Positions 50,200 to 62,569 of a stretch of DNA of 64,000 nucleotides are shown one piece after another. Both the position numbers and the translations under genes were made by a program. This stretch comes from Glossina fuscipes (Eukaryota; Arthropoda; Insecta; Diptera; Glossinidae), in contig NW_023998416.1 in assembly GCF_014805625.2 (NCBI RefSeq), forward strand, positions 16,822,401 to 16,886,400. The letters run 5' to 3'. The stretch's first letter is position 1. Every line of letters begins with the position of its first letter. The notes under the pieces are model-generated. The model saw only the letters and a program-made list of their open reading frames with translations. It ran no database searches and was not told the DNA's origin.

Positions 50200-51075
50200 T
50201 TATAATTTATTTAAAATAGAGAAACGAAATTCTAAAACTAAGGCGTCAACAAGCATTAATAATTAAGTCTATCGTCCCTTTTTATGAAAGATAGAGAACG
50301 CGGTCAATCTAGTCGCTTTAATAGAATTAAATACTTTATTGGGATTGAGTCTCTAGGTACTTTCAAGATATCCATAGGGTGAGACGCTCCAAATACGATT
50401 CTTTCAGCAGCAGAGGTGGCATTTACAAAAAATAAAAGTTTTAGAACCAAAATAACTTAGAAGCTTCTTCTCTTACAGGAGTTTCACTTTCTAGGAGTTT
50501 TAAAGTATTCTCAAAATACTAGTCTTTAGGAAATTTTCAGAAATATAACATTTCTTGCTTTCTTTACAGATCCTCGTATAAAAACTTCCAAAAGTTCTCA
50601 TAAAGTTGCTTAAGCTGCGTAATTTAGGAAAGTCGTTAAGAAAGTTTCCTTACCAATGGTCTCGAAATTAAAATTGGAGGCCCTCCCTAAACCTCAACGA
50701 CGTTGTTATTGAAAATGCTCCAAAGACAAGAAACAAGGGCCCTGACATTCTACAGTATGTAACATGCACTCTTTTATAAAAATTACTCAGTTTATGAATT
50801 TCACATATTTATCGTCGGCGAAGCATGCTATAATATTAAATTATTTCATTTCCTTTGTGTTTGTCACGCAATGCTTAGAATACGCGTTTTTACAAGACAA
50901 TTTTTGATGCTTTACATATGCCTTTAATACAATACACGTAATCCGCGTATATTGTATGTATATCTGCAAATTAGTAATAATTTCGTTATATGACCCTTTG
51001 GGACCCTTTGTTTACGTGTCTTCACTTTGTTAACATTTTGTAAGCCATAATTCGAAGTCAAACAAAAGCCCACAA
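50200..51075. other. Gene-free AT-rich stretch
   Basis: Nothing recognised. No open frame long enough to consider and no repeat I could pair. Confidence 0.5.
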
Positions 51076-51089
51076 ATTAATTACATTAT

Positions 51090-51660
51090 AAAAAAACAAG
51101 TAAGAGCATTATAGCAGGACAAGGCCGACGATTTAATATCCTACACTACATTGCCTAACACAAGTCTTATTTTTACGAAAATTATATCTTGTTCCTACAT
51201 GAAGGCCTTTTTTTCACGTGTGTATACATGAGGAAGCAGGCGCAAAACACAACATAATGTACTACAAGTTTAATCCTCACATAGGGCAAGAATTTCAGTT
51301 TTTGTTATATGTAAGGTGGTTTAAAAATTGTGACACCCAGTCCAAAGTTTTCATACCGACTTAGAAACCCCAAACACTATTGCCTAACCACTTTTGTCGA
51401 CAAGTTTTGAAAATTATAATTTTTTTCCGGATAAGAACTTTTCAGAATAGGGCGTTATATGGGGAGTGGTCCAAAAAGTGGACCTACATCAGACGGATAA
51501 ACAGGCCTAGGTCAATTCAGATTACAATTCTGAATCAATCGGTATGGTAAAAGGTGGGTCTATCCTAAGACCCTCTGCGTGTTACATTCGTCCACACTAA
51601 CAAATGGTGTAGGGTACAAAAACAAATGAGCATACCCCTATCTTGCAATGGTGGGTTTAA
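51090..51660 (+). repeat. Dispersed repeat family A, diverged copy
   Basis: It begins AAAAACAAGTAAGAGCATTA, continues with AAGGCCGACG and TTTAATATCCTACAC in place of the usual hairpin and TTTATACCC, and ends near ATTCGTCCACACTAACAAATG, GTGTAGGGTACAAA and TGCAATGGTGGG. The opening fits family A, while the later half differs from the 2.3-kb copy, so it may be a subfamily. Confidence 0.45.
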
Positions 51661-51664
51661 AAAA

Positions 51665-53985
51665 TATCGTAAATTGTCATACCCACTGTGGAAAATGCAC
51701 TCTAATGTAGATTTATCAAATGCTTAACAGGCGTAGAAATATGAATTGAAGATTCTATAAACTAAAACTTAGTCTCAATAAATAACATTCTCGATTACAA
51801 AATGCTTAACGCAAACGAACTGTGCCTTCAAGGACAGTGTCGTGCGCAAGTTCAGCCTAACGAATGTAATCTTTTTCAGGTTACCAGGGGTGGGCGAATT
51901 ATTCAAGCGAAAACAAAAACTAGTGCTTTGTCAATGTCAATATCACTTACCGATGTTGCCACAAAAACAAGTTATGAATGCCGCTTGAATACTAGTCTAG
52001 TAGTGGCCTTGAAATACGAATGGCGGAATATCTGAGAACAATAAATATAAAATCCCGCTGTGGGGATTAAGAGGGAGGGTAACCCTATATTTTTAAATTG
52101 TAAAAAAATTGGTATACCTGAAAACATTTATTAAATTTGTGCAGTAAAAACCCGAATATCTTACTAAAAGTCTTTACTTGGTCTTATTTTTAATAGCTTC
52201 GCTGATTTTTGCGTCAGTGTTTTGACAAATAACGGTTTCACGACACCACATTACTATATTTGTCTCAATAATGTATAGCCTACATAAGATTCTGATTTCA
52301 AGTCTGGCAAAAGGATCTGTCTTCGAACAGATCAACTTTCTTGCACGCTTACAAAGGAAGAAAAATTGTTGAAAGTTGCTACTAAACCATAAACAAACCA
52401 AAAGTAATTTTTTTGTTTTTGCTTTTATTGCTCTTTGTTCCTTAATATCAAAAAGCATTAAACTGAACTACATTGCTACGTCTAATTTAAATGTTGAAAA
52501 ATACAATCAATGCATCAATTCTCATCTTTCGCTCATTAATTTTGTTTGGCTAGGATTTATTTAGGGTTATTTCGAAACACTCCGTACACAATTTGAGATT
52601 TTACACAATTCACCATCACTGACAGTCCATTCAAGTGCTATATCAATGCAGATTTACATAATAAATGAATATACGCGAATGAATGCATGTTTTTTCGACC
52701 AAGAACGAAGATGGAAATTGATAGCATAGCAGTTTTTGTTTTCATTTTTCCCGTTCTTTAGCGTATATACGTACTTGCCGTAAACAAGGGTTTGGTAACT
52801 AATGGTGTGTTTAAAATTTACACCTTTTACTAAAAAAGGCAAGTTCTCCTTTTTTCTTTTCGTTTCTAACCGAGATTTTTTCATTTTTTAGATCCGAGTT
52901 TTTCCACAGGATGTTAATATAAGCAAAAAAAAAAAAAAGGAAAAAAAGCCATCTTCAACAACCGCATACATAAAACAAAAAACTCACGCTCCAATTCGGT
53001 TAACGATCGAAAACTTGCACTAGATTGTTAAATTGACTACTGCACGGGACGAGGGAGGTATGGCAGAACGAGCGTAGGTTAAGTTTGTTAGGTGAATGTG
53101 AAATCATTCACTCTTTTCATGCTATGTTCCTGCTTTGTTCTACCTACGTACGTATGTACACAATGCGAATATACATACAAAAGTTGAAGTATAACAGTAT
53201 ATTCAAGTAATGATTGTGGTCAAGTAGCTATTGATTGAAAAAGGTGGTGGTCTGCACACAACCTGAACACGCACACTTGTATATAAATTGAGGCACTTAT
53301 ATTACATATACATACAATTTATAAACCGACGATGGTTGTTACATTTACTTAGTTTTCTTTTTTTTTTCCATATTTTCTCAATATTCTTTTATTTATTTAT
53401 TTTTATATCTGCCAGCGAAATGTAAGGGCATACGCAGAAATACGCACAACAGACCCCTTAAGCTATATATAGACCTTTAATCAAAAGGTGGCTGTTCAAT
53501 GGTCTAGTTGTGCCTACCCGCCTGTCCATCGAGTTGTGCGCCCAACTGTCTTTCCGAAATATATTGGAAAAAGTACGCTGAGCCTAATCACAAAGGCCGA
53601 TCGGAGTCGTCAAAAATGATTAATTTTATGTATGCATTAGTTGAACAATGTCAAAAATTAGTCCCAACATGACTTTAAGCTTCTTCTCTTTTTTGTCTCC
53701 ATGCGTTTAATATTTCCTTTCACATTTTGCTATCTAAATGTAGTCTGATTTATACGAATCGTAATGCGTTGGTGCATATATAAAATTATCAGTCATTCGG
53801 TTTTTTTAAAGGTACATGAAGATAGTTTACTGAGAACCGCTTTGAATACAAATTAAACTGAGAGTTAGGAAAATTTATCTATCAATTTATCTATCACTCT
53901 AACTGATGCTTAAACTTAACTGTAAGCGTAGGCCAACTACTTACAAACAAAACAAATAAAAGCAAACAGATGATAAACTTCATTA
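51665..53985. other. Gene-free AT-rich stretch
   Basis: No gene supported. The 77-codon + frame 51802-52035 and the 94-codon minus frame 52174-52458 have no recognised domain or splice context. A runs lie at 52926-52938. A CCTGTCCATCGAGTTGTGCG segment near 53522 may be a repeat scrap. Confidence 0.45.
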
Positions 53986-53989
53986 AAAA

Positions 53990-54395
53990 AAATCGTATGA
54001 TTGCATCCGCAAAAATATTATAAACGGGCAAGACCGATTATTAGATGCCTCGTACATCGTCCGAAACGTCGTAGTCATGTAAACGCATAATTTTCATGGG
54101 AAGAGGGCCCAGAACGTTGTCTGATCCGGTGCAAATTCAGCAAAATAAAACTTTTGGTTATGGACTTTATTACTATTCACCTATACTCGCCATTTATGTT
54201 AACAACTAAGAAAGTTGTGTTCGTCGTTTTCAAATTACGTCGTAAATTTGAAGTCGATGCCTTCATTTTTGCGACCAAGAGAGTGCTTACAACAGATTCT
54301 ACGCAAGCAGACAGACGGACATGATGATATCGATTTAGGAGTTGATGTTGATCAAGACTATATATACTTTGTCGGATCTGTGAAGCCAATTCTGA
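53990..54395 (+). repeat. Dispersed repeat family A, degenerate copy
   Basis: AATTTGAAGTCGATGCCTTC, TTTTTGCGACCAAGAGAGTG and CAGACAGACGGACATGATG are followed by ATCGATTTAGGAG, GTTGATCAAGACTATATATA and CTTTGTCGGATCTGTGAAGC. These follow the family order. The 5' hairpin end is not clear. Overlapping open frames on both strands here are repeat by-products. Confidence 0.55.
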
Positions 54396-54399
54396 ATAC

Positions 54400-55680
54400 T
54401 ATCTACTCAGCGATTCTTGTAGAGAAATTTCGAAAATTGCAAATGACTCCGAATCGGATAATGTGTGCTAAGAGTGAAAATTTAAAAATTTATTTATTAG
54501 TAAGTTTGTCAGTTTAAAATGACATAGCAACAATGATGTTCAGTTCTACAGGCAAGTAATTAAAATTAACACACTTCATAACTCTTCGCTCAAGGTCAGA
54601 ATTCATTTTATGGTTGCAATAAAACGAGTTATGAAGAAAAATAAATTCCATTTGGCCCGAATATTAAAATGAGAAAAGGTCTTCAATAAATTATGATGTT
54701 TATATCGTACAGTCAGTCCTTGCAGTAATAAAACACATGCATAAACAGGAAGGTTTACACGATATTCGATGAAAAGGTACGAGCGAAGCTCCACTGTCAT
54801 CTACCACATTTGAAATCGTACTTGAAATCATAAGTTATTAGCACCCCAAGGTATAATTCGTAGCCTGTATAGCTGGTTCATGTAGAATTTTCCATCGAAT
54901 TTGTCGGGTTTTTTGATATTCATAGAAAAATTCGAATTATAACAAATTCCAGCTTAGCTTAGGGCCGCGCAAAACGATCACGGGAATAAGCCTTACCCAG
55001 AACTACAAAATATTATCCAGCAAAAATATATCGAATTTGTTAGGATAAAGGATTTCTTTCTGCTTTATTTTGAAAATGTAGAGTTGCTCAGCCTATCATT
55101 GTACAAAGAAGACAAAGGGCAAGTTTCAAAGAATCATCTAGAGAATATATTTGAAAATCCTTTTTACATATTGGAGAACATTTTTGTTTTCTAGCTGCAC
55201 AAAAGCCTTTATACACATCAATGAACAAAGAGTCGGCAACATATTTGGGAAAAACTTATAAAAAAAAAACTCTCAACAAGGATTGATGGGAAATTATTGA
55301 TATGTATACAAAGTTCTCAACAGTATAAATATGCACACATGGTTAGAATGTAAAAAAATAGAAACACGCATTCTAAATAGAATTTATGAAAAATATCAAT
55401 CATGTAAAAATGTCTGTCAAAACTGTATTACGCTAAATGATACATCGCTAGCTAACACGTTCGTAAAATCACATATAATAAAAGCAACGGATACTAGTCC
55501 TTAAGATCCTATGCTAAGTGTAAAGACGGAATAAGAGTGAAACTAATTTAAAAATTTAAGATTTAATAATCTTGAGATGACCCTAGTGTTGTATAATTTT
55601 CGCCGTGTTCGTTCCATATTGTGAACTGAGATAATATTCACTATATACTATTATAATACTATGTTATATGCTATATATTG
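54400..55680. other. Gene-free AT-rich stretch
   Basis: Nothing recognised. Mostly unstructured, with an A run at 55260. Confidence 0.5.
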
Positions 55681-55688
55681 TAGTATAT

Positions 55689-56350
55689 AAAACAAGTAAG
55701 AAAGTTACATTCGGCGAGGGCCGAATCTCGCATACCCACCACTATGCTTTTCGCTTTCTTCTCTCCAAGTTATTTTATCTGATAGCCGTATTAAGGAGAA
55801 AATAATTGCGGTGTCTACCGTAATCATTTTAAAAATAACCCATTTTTAGGCAGGTAATATACCTTCCTTTGAGTTGGGTACAAAACAATTTCAAACAATT
55901 AGTCTTGTTTGCCTTGTTTGATAAATAAGCGTAAAAGCTCATAAAAATAAGAAAAGTAAAATTGAATTACTTGTGGGCCTGGCCGATTGTTTCCACTTTT
56001 GGACGTAAAGAGAATAGTCTTTCGTTAAGTAAATATGGAGTATATATGGAGAAATATGGAATTTCAACCTTCTATCTTTAATAATTTCCGAGTAACGAGC
56101 AAAAATCGAAAAATTTTTGTTAGAAAAAACGCAGTCGTGTTTAATTTACGTTCCACTGCGTGCTTCTGCTCCGACCAATTTGGCACATTTTCAACACCAA
56201 CCTGCGTACAGAGACTTCCAATGTATCTACCAAATTTGAAGTCATTATCTTCATTTTTGCGATCAGGGTTGTGCGAACAACACAGACACACAGACGGACG
56301 GACATGGCTAAGTCAACTTAGAGTTTCACGCTGATCAAGAATATAGTTTA
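55689..56350 (+). repeat. Dispersed repeat family A, best-preserved copy
   Basis: It opens AAACAAGTAAGAAAGTTAC, then has a hairpin with a perfect 7-bp stem and 4-base loop (ATTCGGC GAGG GCCGAAT, 55709-55726), then CTCGCATACCCACCACTATG. It ends with CCAAATTTGAAGTCATTATC, CACACAGACGGACGGACATG, TTTCACGCTGATCAAGAATA and a TAGTTTATGAAG end. The first 160 bases match the inverted segment at 11.5-11.7 kb. On the minus strand the end reads hairpin, 12 bases, CTTG, TTTT, an arrangement like the 3' end of a Helitron. Confidence 0.75.
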
Positions 56351-56354
56351 TGAA

Positions 56355-56785
56355 GTTTCTAAAATTTCCTTTTAGGTCTTACATACACTATGGAAAAAAC
56401 AAAATGAGTGTACAGCCATCTCACAGTAGTGTGTATAATAAAGGGCTTGTGACTTCAGTAGAAATCAACTGCGTTTTGAAAATTAGTGGCGATTCTGAAA
56501 AAACTGGATTATTTAACGATAACTCTGCAACCGGAACGAACATGCTTCGCAGATTTGCAGCCTTCTCTGGTCGCAGATACGATCGGTGTTTTTTAGCTTC
56601 TATCTCCCTTCCTAGATTACTAAGTCTTTCTCTTTTGTTCTTGTCATTTCTTTTATAAGACCATAACGAGTCTGCAAATTCCAGTCATACAATCACTTAA
56701 GGTAAGATATGGGTTGTTTTTTTTTTTGATACAATGTCCATGAATTGATCGCTTCCATATCTATCATGCGATAAAATTATCTAAT
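56355..56785. other. Gene-free stretch
   Basis: A 102-codon + frame (56350-56658) ends in a Ser/Leu-rich hydrophobic tail but has no motif I recognise. It lies between a repeat and a transposon relic and is not called as a gene. Confidence 0.4.
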
Positions 56786-56789
56786 ATAT

Positions 56790-58015
56790 CACATGTGACT
56801 TTTAATTCTGATCCAAGATCTACCAAAAATGGAAATTTGTTTTTCTTTTTTATTATATCTGTTGATAGTTTCGGCTGGTTCAGAACCTAAATAAGTTGAC
56901 GCTAATGTGACAATCCTACCGCCTTTCCAACTTGTCAGTGAGATATCAAGACCTTCGTAATCCGCTCCGTATTCCCCATAGGTTCTTCGGACAACAGAAT
57001 CTTTTATAAAGTTTTTGACAGCTCGCAATTTGTAATTCTTCCCGCGGCAATTCCTTTGAACAGTACCCAATGCGTATATTCCTTGAGAGGTAATACAGTA
57101 GAGGAAAAGATGCGTACAAATTATATATATATATATGGGATGGTTCAATTGTCACAATATTATGAACCTGTGCGTATTTCCCCTATATTTATGTAGTGGA
57201 ATCCCATAAATGGAGTTCGTTGGGTAAGTATTGTTTCATAAATTGTGGAACACAATTGCTCATTTAGGAAGACCTTCTGATCAAATGGTGCAAGACCCAC
57301 AAACAATTTATTCAAGTGTTTCACAAGAAGCCTTATTTTATCAAGACGGTCGTAGTTTGGGTGCCTAGCAGGCTTGTGTTGCGCATTATAATTGAAATGA
57401 ATTACGGGTCTTATTTTCTCAAATCTATATACCGTCATCGTCTGTTGTATATGATCGAAGCCATATTTACGCGAGTAGGAGCGATATCTAGAAATTGACG
57501 GATTTCAATAGCATTCAAAGGGCGACAGTTGGAGATATTTTTTTGCCTGATGTACAAATTTGTTGTGTGTTCGACAATGACAATATATATTATATATGTC
57601 AAGCGCGGCTAATCGAGGGGAAAAGTCTGTATTTCCTGTGAAACGTATTCGTCCTTCATAGTGTTTCAAATTGCGCTTCTTCCATATAAGTTCTCTGCTT
57701 CATTGCCCCCGAACTGCAACACTAAGAATAGCTAAGAAAGAATCTCCATAGTGTTGTTCTTCTTCATCATCATTGTTGTCCTCTATTTTTATTAGATCTT
57801 ACTCATCTGGCTAATAATTGATTTTGTTTAGGTTACCCATATCCTCTTCCTTATCAGAAATGTCTCCATTTTCAAGTTCTGCGAGTAAATCCTCGACATC
57901 TTTGTCTTGTAGCCATCCAGACACCCTAAAAGCAAAACCAGATAAGCCAAAAGACAAAGAAATCAAAACCAACCGCTTATTATTATTTGTGCGACAAACG
58001 CATAATATAGACATT
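56790..58015 (-). pseudogene. piggyBac-like transposase pseudogene
   Basis: Read on the minus strand, the protein starts with an acidic stretch (LLAELENGDISDKEEDMGNL). It continues with WKKRNLKHYEGRIRF, VIVEHTTNLYIRQKN and RPLNAIEIRQFLDI, then RFEKIRPVIHFNYN, HPNYDRLDKIRLLVKHLNKL, LNEQLCSTIYETIL and FMGFHYINIG. After a TA run come ITSQGIYALGTVQRNCRGK, WKGGRIVTLASTYLG and EPAETINRYNKKEK. These are successive blocks of the piggyBac (DDE_Tnp_1_7) transposase, an enzyme that moves elements precisely at TTAA sites. About 100 residues, including the FDNFF-type block with a catalytic Asp, are missing at the TA run (57122-57136). The later GGVD block is also absent. Several stops and frame changes occur, so it is inactive. 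Terminal repeats were not identified. Confidence 0.9.
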
Positions 58016-58019
58016 CGGG

Positions 58020-58660
58020 CACATATAGTATTTCTTACGAATCTAGCGTATGTCTAATCAAATTTTCATATGCGTCATCAAACATTGATAGCTTATATGA
58101 CGACAGATGGGAAGCTTTCTTTTCAATTAGATAAATCACTCTTTTATAGTAAATGCAAAATATATCTCTCTAAGTAACGCAATGAACTTCGTTACCCATC
58201 ACATTAAAATGTCAAAAAAAGATACAACCTACTTAACCGTTGAATGTTATGTCGCGTTTTTTCTTTCATAGATGATTTATTGTCTGCGGTTATCAACTTG
58301 CTTTCGGAAACGCATACACTAAGGTTTTGAATAAAATTAAGTGGAACTGGAAAGTACACTATTGACAACAATATGCATTTGAGAGTTAAACCATTTGTGT
58401 GTGTACACAACTTCAATTAATTCAGTTATTCAAATAACGACTTTTCAAAATAAGACGGTATGTGAAAAGTGTTCGAAAAAGTCGTCCGATTCGAACCATT
58501 TTAAATAGCGTTCAGGCTAAACATAAGCAAACAAGAGAAACAGACGCGCGGACAAGCTTACTTTCACTCTCTGAATCGATTAATATAATAAAAGATGGAC
58601 TTTGGATCACAAGTGGTACAGGGTATAGTGAAACTTCACAGGCGAATCAATGCTGAAAAA
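58020..58660. other. Gene-free stretch
   Basis: No gene supported. It may include the decayed left flank of the piggyBac relic, but I could not find inverted repeats or a duplicated TTAA. Confidence 0.4.
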
Positions 58661-58664
58661 GAGG

Positions 58665-58940
58665 CAAATTGAGTCATTTTTGAAGAAATTGATAACGGGA
58701 CGCGTCATGTGAAGGATTTACGAAAACATCTTCGGTGAAGCTGAAGAAACCAAGACAAAGTGAAGACCGATTCCTCATAAGGAAACGCCGTCTATTTCGT
58801 GGGATACACCAGGAAGCGCTTCAACTTGACCAGATATGTGGTTGCGCTCTCCACTATCATAAGCTAAAACGATTAAGGCGAGCAATTAGTGCAAAGCGTG
58901 AACTGGTCAAAAGAAATGACGCCATCTTTTATCAAAACAG
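58665..58940 (+). pseudogene. Possible Tc1-like transposase fragment
   Basis: A frame from 58735 reads KLKKPRQSEDRFLIRKRR and goes on with ALQLDQICGCALHYHKLKRL and RRAISAKRELVKRNDAIF. A GRPRKTSxREDRxIIR block followed by a second helix-turn-helix ending RRRLxEAG is typical of Tc1-like transposases, and the start and spacing fit. The rest diverges and no catalytic motif follows by 59350. This is a tentative call. Confidence 0.35.
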
Positions 58941-58944
58941 CACC

Positions 58945-61285
58945 AGATAAAACGTATTCGTATTATATTTTTCGTCAACTTTTGGCCGTTTGATCGTTAC
59001 TTGTTTCGGTCTCCGTCGCATCCACTTAAGATCTTGAAACTGATTTCAAAAACCGCTTATGTAAATCTTAGTTTAGTTTTCATGCGGAAATCTCGGATCT
59101 TATGGTATAACGGTTTTTCCAAAAAAATGGGTAATCGATCAAAAGCGAGCATATTTCGTTTAAAGAGGTTCAATTAAAATTCAAGGAATATGAATTTAAA
59201 TTTTGGTAGAAAAAGCCACCAATTTTCGCCCCTACCTCCACAAATTTGCGAAATGCATATATGTATCGGAATCATTTTACCTAAATGTATGGATTTAAAA
59301 TTGTTTCAATTTTGGATTGGATTGTCAAATTCTTGCAATTCCTGGAAATATAGCATGCCGTAAGATAAAAAAAGGTAGACTTGTTTTTTTCCACTCTGCA
59401 AATTTCTATACCGCTGGCATGGTGGAGTAGCTAGGGTTCCACATTTAAGTCTCCCTGCAAATGATCCATTTTTAGTTTTATTGAAAATACATTCAACTGT
59501 TAATATGTTTACATTTATGTGTGTGCAAGTTTCGTTGAAAATTCTTGTGTAACTTTTATGTTATCGAAATTAAAATTTCTTTCCCTATGAAACCTAAACG
59601 TGAAAAAAATAATGATAATAAACTAAAATACAATTTTATCATGCATGTCATTTCCACAGTACGATGCGTGTTACAAAAGGAAAATAGGAAATGTTGTTCG
59701 GTTTCGAACACAAATTGAGTATGTTGCTGGTAATTTTGATCTCTTTCTTGATTAAATTTTAATTCGGGCAAGAATTGTGATACACAACTTTATTGGCAGA
59801 AGTCTAAAATTTTTCTTCGCAGAGATAAAATTGCTTTTATTCATTTAATGTTTACGGCATTCTTTAAATATTTTTTTTAATGTTTTTTTTTTCTCTTTTT
59901 TTTAACGTCGTTCGAAAAACGTAAAATGTAAAATTTTTCAAAAATTTTTTTCAACTTTACAATGCAGATAAATAAATTGCTTTTTATTCTTCTGCCCAAA
60001 ACTTAACTTAAACACACTTTCCATTGTTGATGTACACGCTGAAAAAAGAAGAAACATATATAAGCATATGTGTTCATAATGTATTGGAGCACGTTGCAAC
60101 TCTTTTGTTGACTCGACTTGCAATGAGTTTCTTGTTACCAAAACCATGGGAAACACAATCTGCCATGTTTCTCCTGTTTGTTGAGCAAAACATAACCGAA
60201 AAACTTTGCGTTGCTAAGACAAAGAATGAAATGCTTGTTGGTTCACTTTTTTCTTTTCTTTTCCTTTGCTTTGTCTTAGGATTCAAGATTAATCTGTCAA
60301 TGTGTGCGCAGCGTAAACATCAACACCAACACCAACACTAGCACCAATACTAACAACGTCATTATCATTATCAACATTGCAAAAACTGCATAACTCACGT
60401 TTATTTGTCATTATAAAAGAAAATTCTACGAATACATGTATGTGATATGGAAAATAACGCGCATTTTAGAAAGCATGAACCAGTATAGCAATAACGTAAT
60501 AAGAAGTAGAAAAAGAAGCTGAAAGGAGAACGAGAACAAAACATTTTCAAGGTTATATTATAATTTCGACATAAGCGTTTATAAGAGTTGAATAAATAAT
60601 AATATAAAGACACAAAGTAAACGCAGACGTGCACATACCGTTTACTCAAGAGACACTTGCTCTAAATTTGTAAGTAAACAACTTTGGATTGAAGAAATTT
60701 CTATAAGAAAAATTGCATAACGAAAACTCGAGATAGTGTTTAGAAAGAAATTTTTTAAAATCAACCGCTATTTTCTTTCAATACCCTTTCAAAAGTCTTC
60801 AAGAAGTTGCAGTTTTCAACGTAGATATAACTCGGAGGATCGATAGACTACAGAAAATTCCGTTAACAGAAGAAAAGCAAAAAAAAAAAGAAAAGAAAAA
60901 CAACGTCACAGAATAGACACGAATCTGAGAGTTGATAGAAAACGAAATGCATAAGAAGAGAAAACTGAGTTAAGGAATCTTCGTCCTATTTATAGGTATT
61001 TGCTTTTGTGCACGTTCTAAATCACGCCTTCAACGATGATGATAACATAGAACATACGGTATTTAGTAAGTCCTACCAACAAAGCAGGAAATTTGTTCAC
61101 ACTTAGCAAACATTGCGATTATTTCCAATAGCAAGAGACAACAACTAAGACCATAGTTCCTTCCAATCAAAAACAAAGACACGTTAAAAGAATTTAGTAG
61201 CATTTTAATCGCGAAATTAAAGAGAGAAACTTATGATTAACTTATGATATTAAAAAATATATCAAAACTTTTCATATTCTTTATG
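58945..61285. other. Gene-free AT-rich stretch
   Basis: No gene was recognised. T runs lie at 59869-59904. A CAACACCAACACCAACACTAG run at 60320-60340 encodes the His/Gln tail of a 105-codon + frame (60024-60341), which overlaps frames on the other strand and has no domain. An A-rich patch lies at 60878-60900. Confidence 0.45.
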
Positions 61286-61289
61286 GCTG

Positions 61290-61415
61290 CCACACAGACG
61301 AGTAGATAAGAGCCACGGCCCGCAGTTGAGTATTCGCGGGTTTAAATGTCAGCGCGGTAGAGCATACTTAGTCGCAGAGGTAGTAAGCCTTCAGTCGCTA
61401 AAGGCCACTTATTGA
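61290..61415 (+). repeat. Possible second SINE-like unit
   Basis: ACGAGTAGATAAGAGCCACG, GCAGTTGAGTATTC and CGCGGGTTTAAATGTCAGC follow the order of the tRNA-like head at 25.2 kb (CGAGTAAGCAACGG, then a B box). The B box is further decayed here (GGGTTTAAATGTC). A later CCTTCAGTCGCTAAAG parallels ACTTCAGTCTTAGAAT at 25.3 kb. The pairing is suggestive only. Confidence 0.35.
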
Positions 61416-61419
61416 TTGG

Positions 61420-62565
61420 GTACGCGTTAGAAGCATAAAGGACGCACGATGGGAAATAGCAAAAAAATTATAACGTGAGTGTGCAGTACAGCGCATGAAC
61501 CCACCTGGTCTAAAGTCAGTAAAGTTAACCTTTCTATAAAGTAAACTTTTCTTCATCGATTTTCGCCACAGAACAAACAAAAATGGTATCTTACAATTAC
61601 ATAAAGTTTGCTTCTTACTTCTTATGAAAAATAAGCCTCTGTGGCCAAAGTTATTTCAGTACATTAATAAATGAAGTCGTTGTCTTCGACAAGTTTCCAG
61701 CCTTGCTACCTAATCAAATTTATTTTATAAGAACATAGATATGAAATAAGGTTCAAAAAATGGTCTTTTCCGATCACAATATTCTAAACCTATCTAAAGG
61801 CCAACATATTATTTTCAGCTGATTTTTATTAAGAAATATTAAAAATGACATATATTAGGGGTCCTCGGCGTGTCGTACGAAGAATACGCCAGCGTACGAA
61901 ATTTCATCACGATTTTCGAAAATTTGCGGCCTAAAGGCTGAACAAAAAAATACGTGAACCAATGTCAGAGTGATAGACTAAAACTAATAATGGCTCAGTC
62001 AATCGTTAATGCTTACCGATGAGGAAGCACATTCACTAGACTGCGTTCCCACTTGTATCCCTCCCTCTCTTTCCTTACCTCTATGTCACCGTCATCGTGT
62101 TACACGTATAGGATACATTTTCTTAAATCATAATCGTTAGAGCCCACGGTCGCTATCAAAATATAGTAAACCTCTCCCATTCAATTTTTCTGCACTTATT
62201 GAAATGAGTATCGTTTTTTTCTTAGTTAATGCAAAGCGCTTCTTTACTTTCATCTAATAAAGTGAATTTTTCGATTTCCCACATGTGCAAAAAAGGTCAG
62301 CAAAAAATCTGAATCAAATTTTTCCTCAAAAGCGAAATATGAGACTTCCGAAGAACTGAGAAGTAAATTAGTGATAGTATGCGCACTATTATACAAAATA
62401 ATCTCTTATTGATCTCATTTTCGGCTTCTTTCTCTTCCGTTCTAATTTATTCATTTATTTACTTACACATGAAATCCAGCTAAAATATATTAAGACTCTA
62501 ATTCAATTGATTCTTAGAAATAAATCGCAGGTTAAGTGTTATTAACGACTATTATAAAATCTCTA
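61420..62565. other. Gene-free AT-rich stretch
   Basis: Nothing recognised. A short pyrimidine patch (CCCTCCCTCTCTTTCC near 62059) has no following exon. Confidence 0.5.
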
Positions 62566-62569
62566 AAGA

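Noticed and set aside
56350..56658. 102-codon + frame with a hydrophobic tail
   Set aside because: It sits between a dispersed repeat and a transposon relic with no recognisable family.
60024..60341. 105-codon + frame ending in His/Gln repeats
   Set aside because: The tail comes from a CAACAC simple repeat and the rest shows no domain; overlapping frames exist on the other strand.
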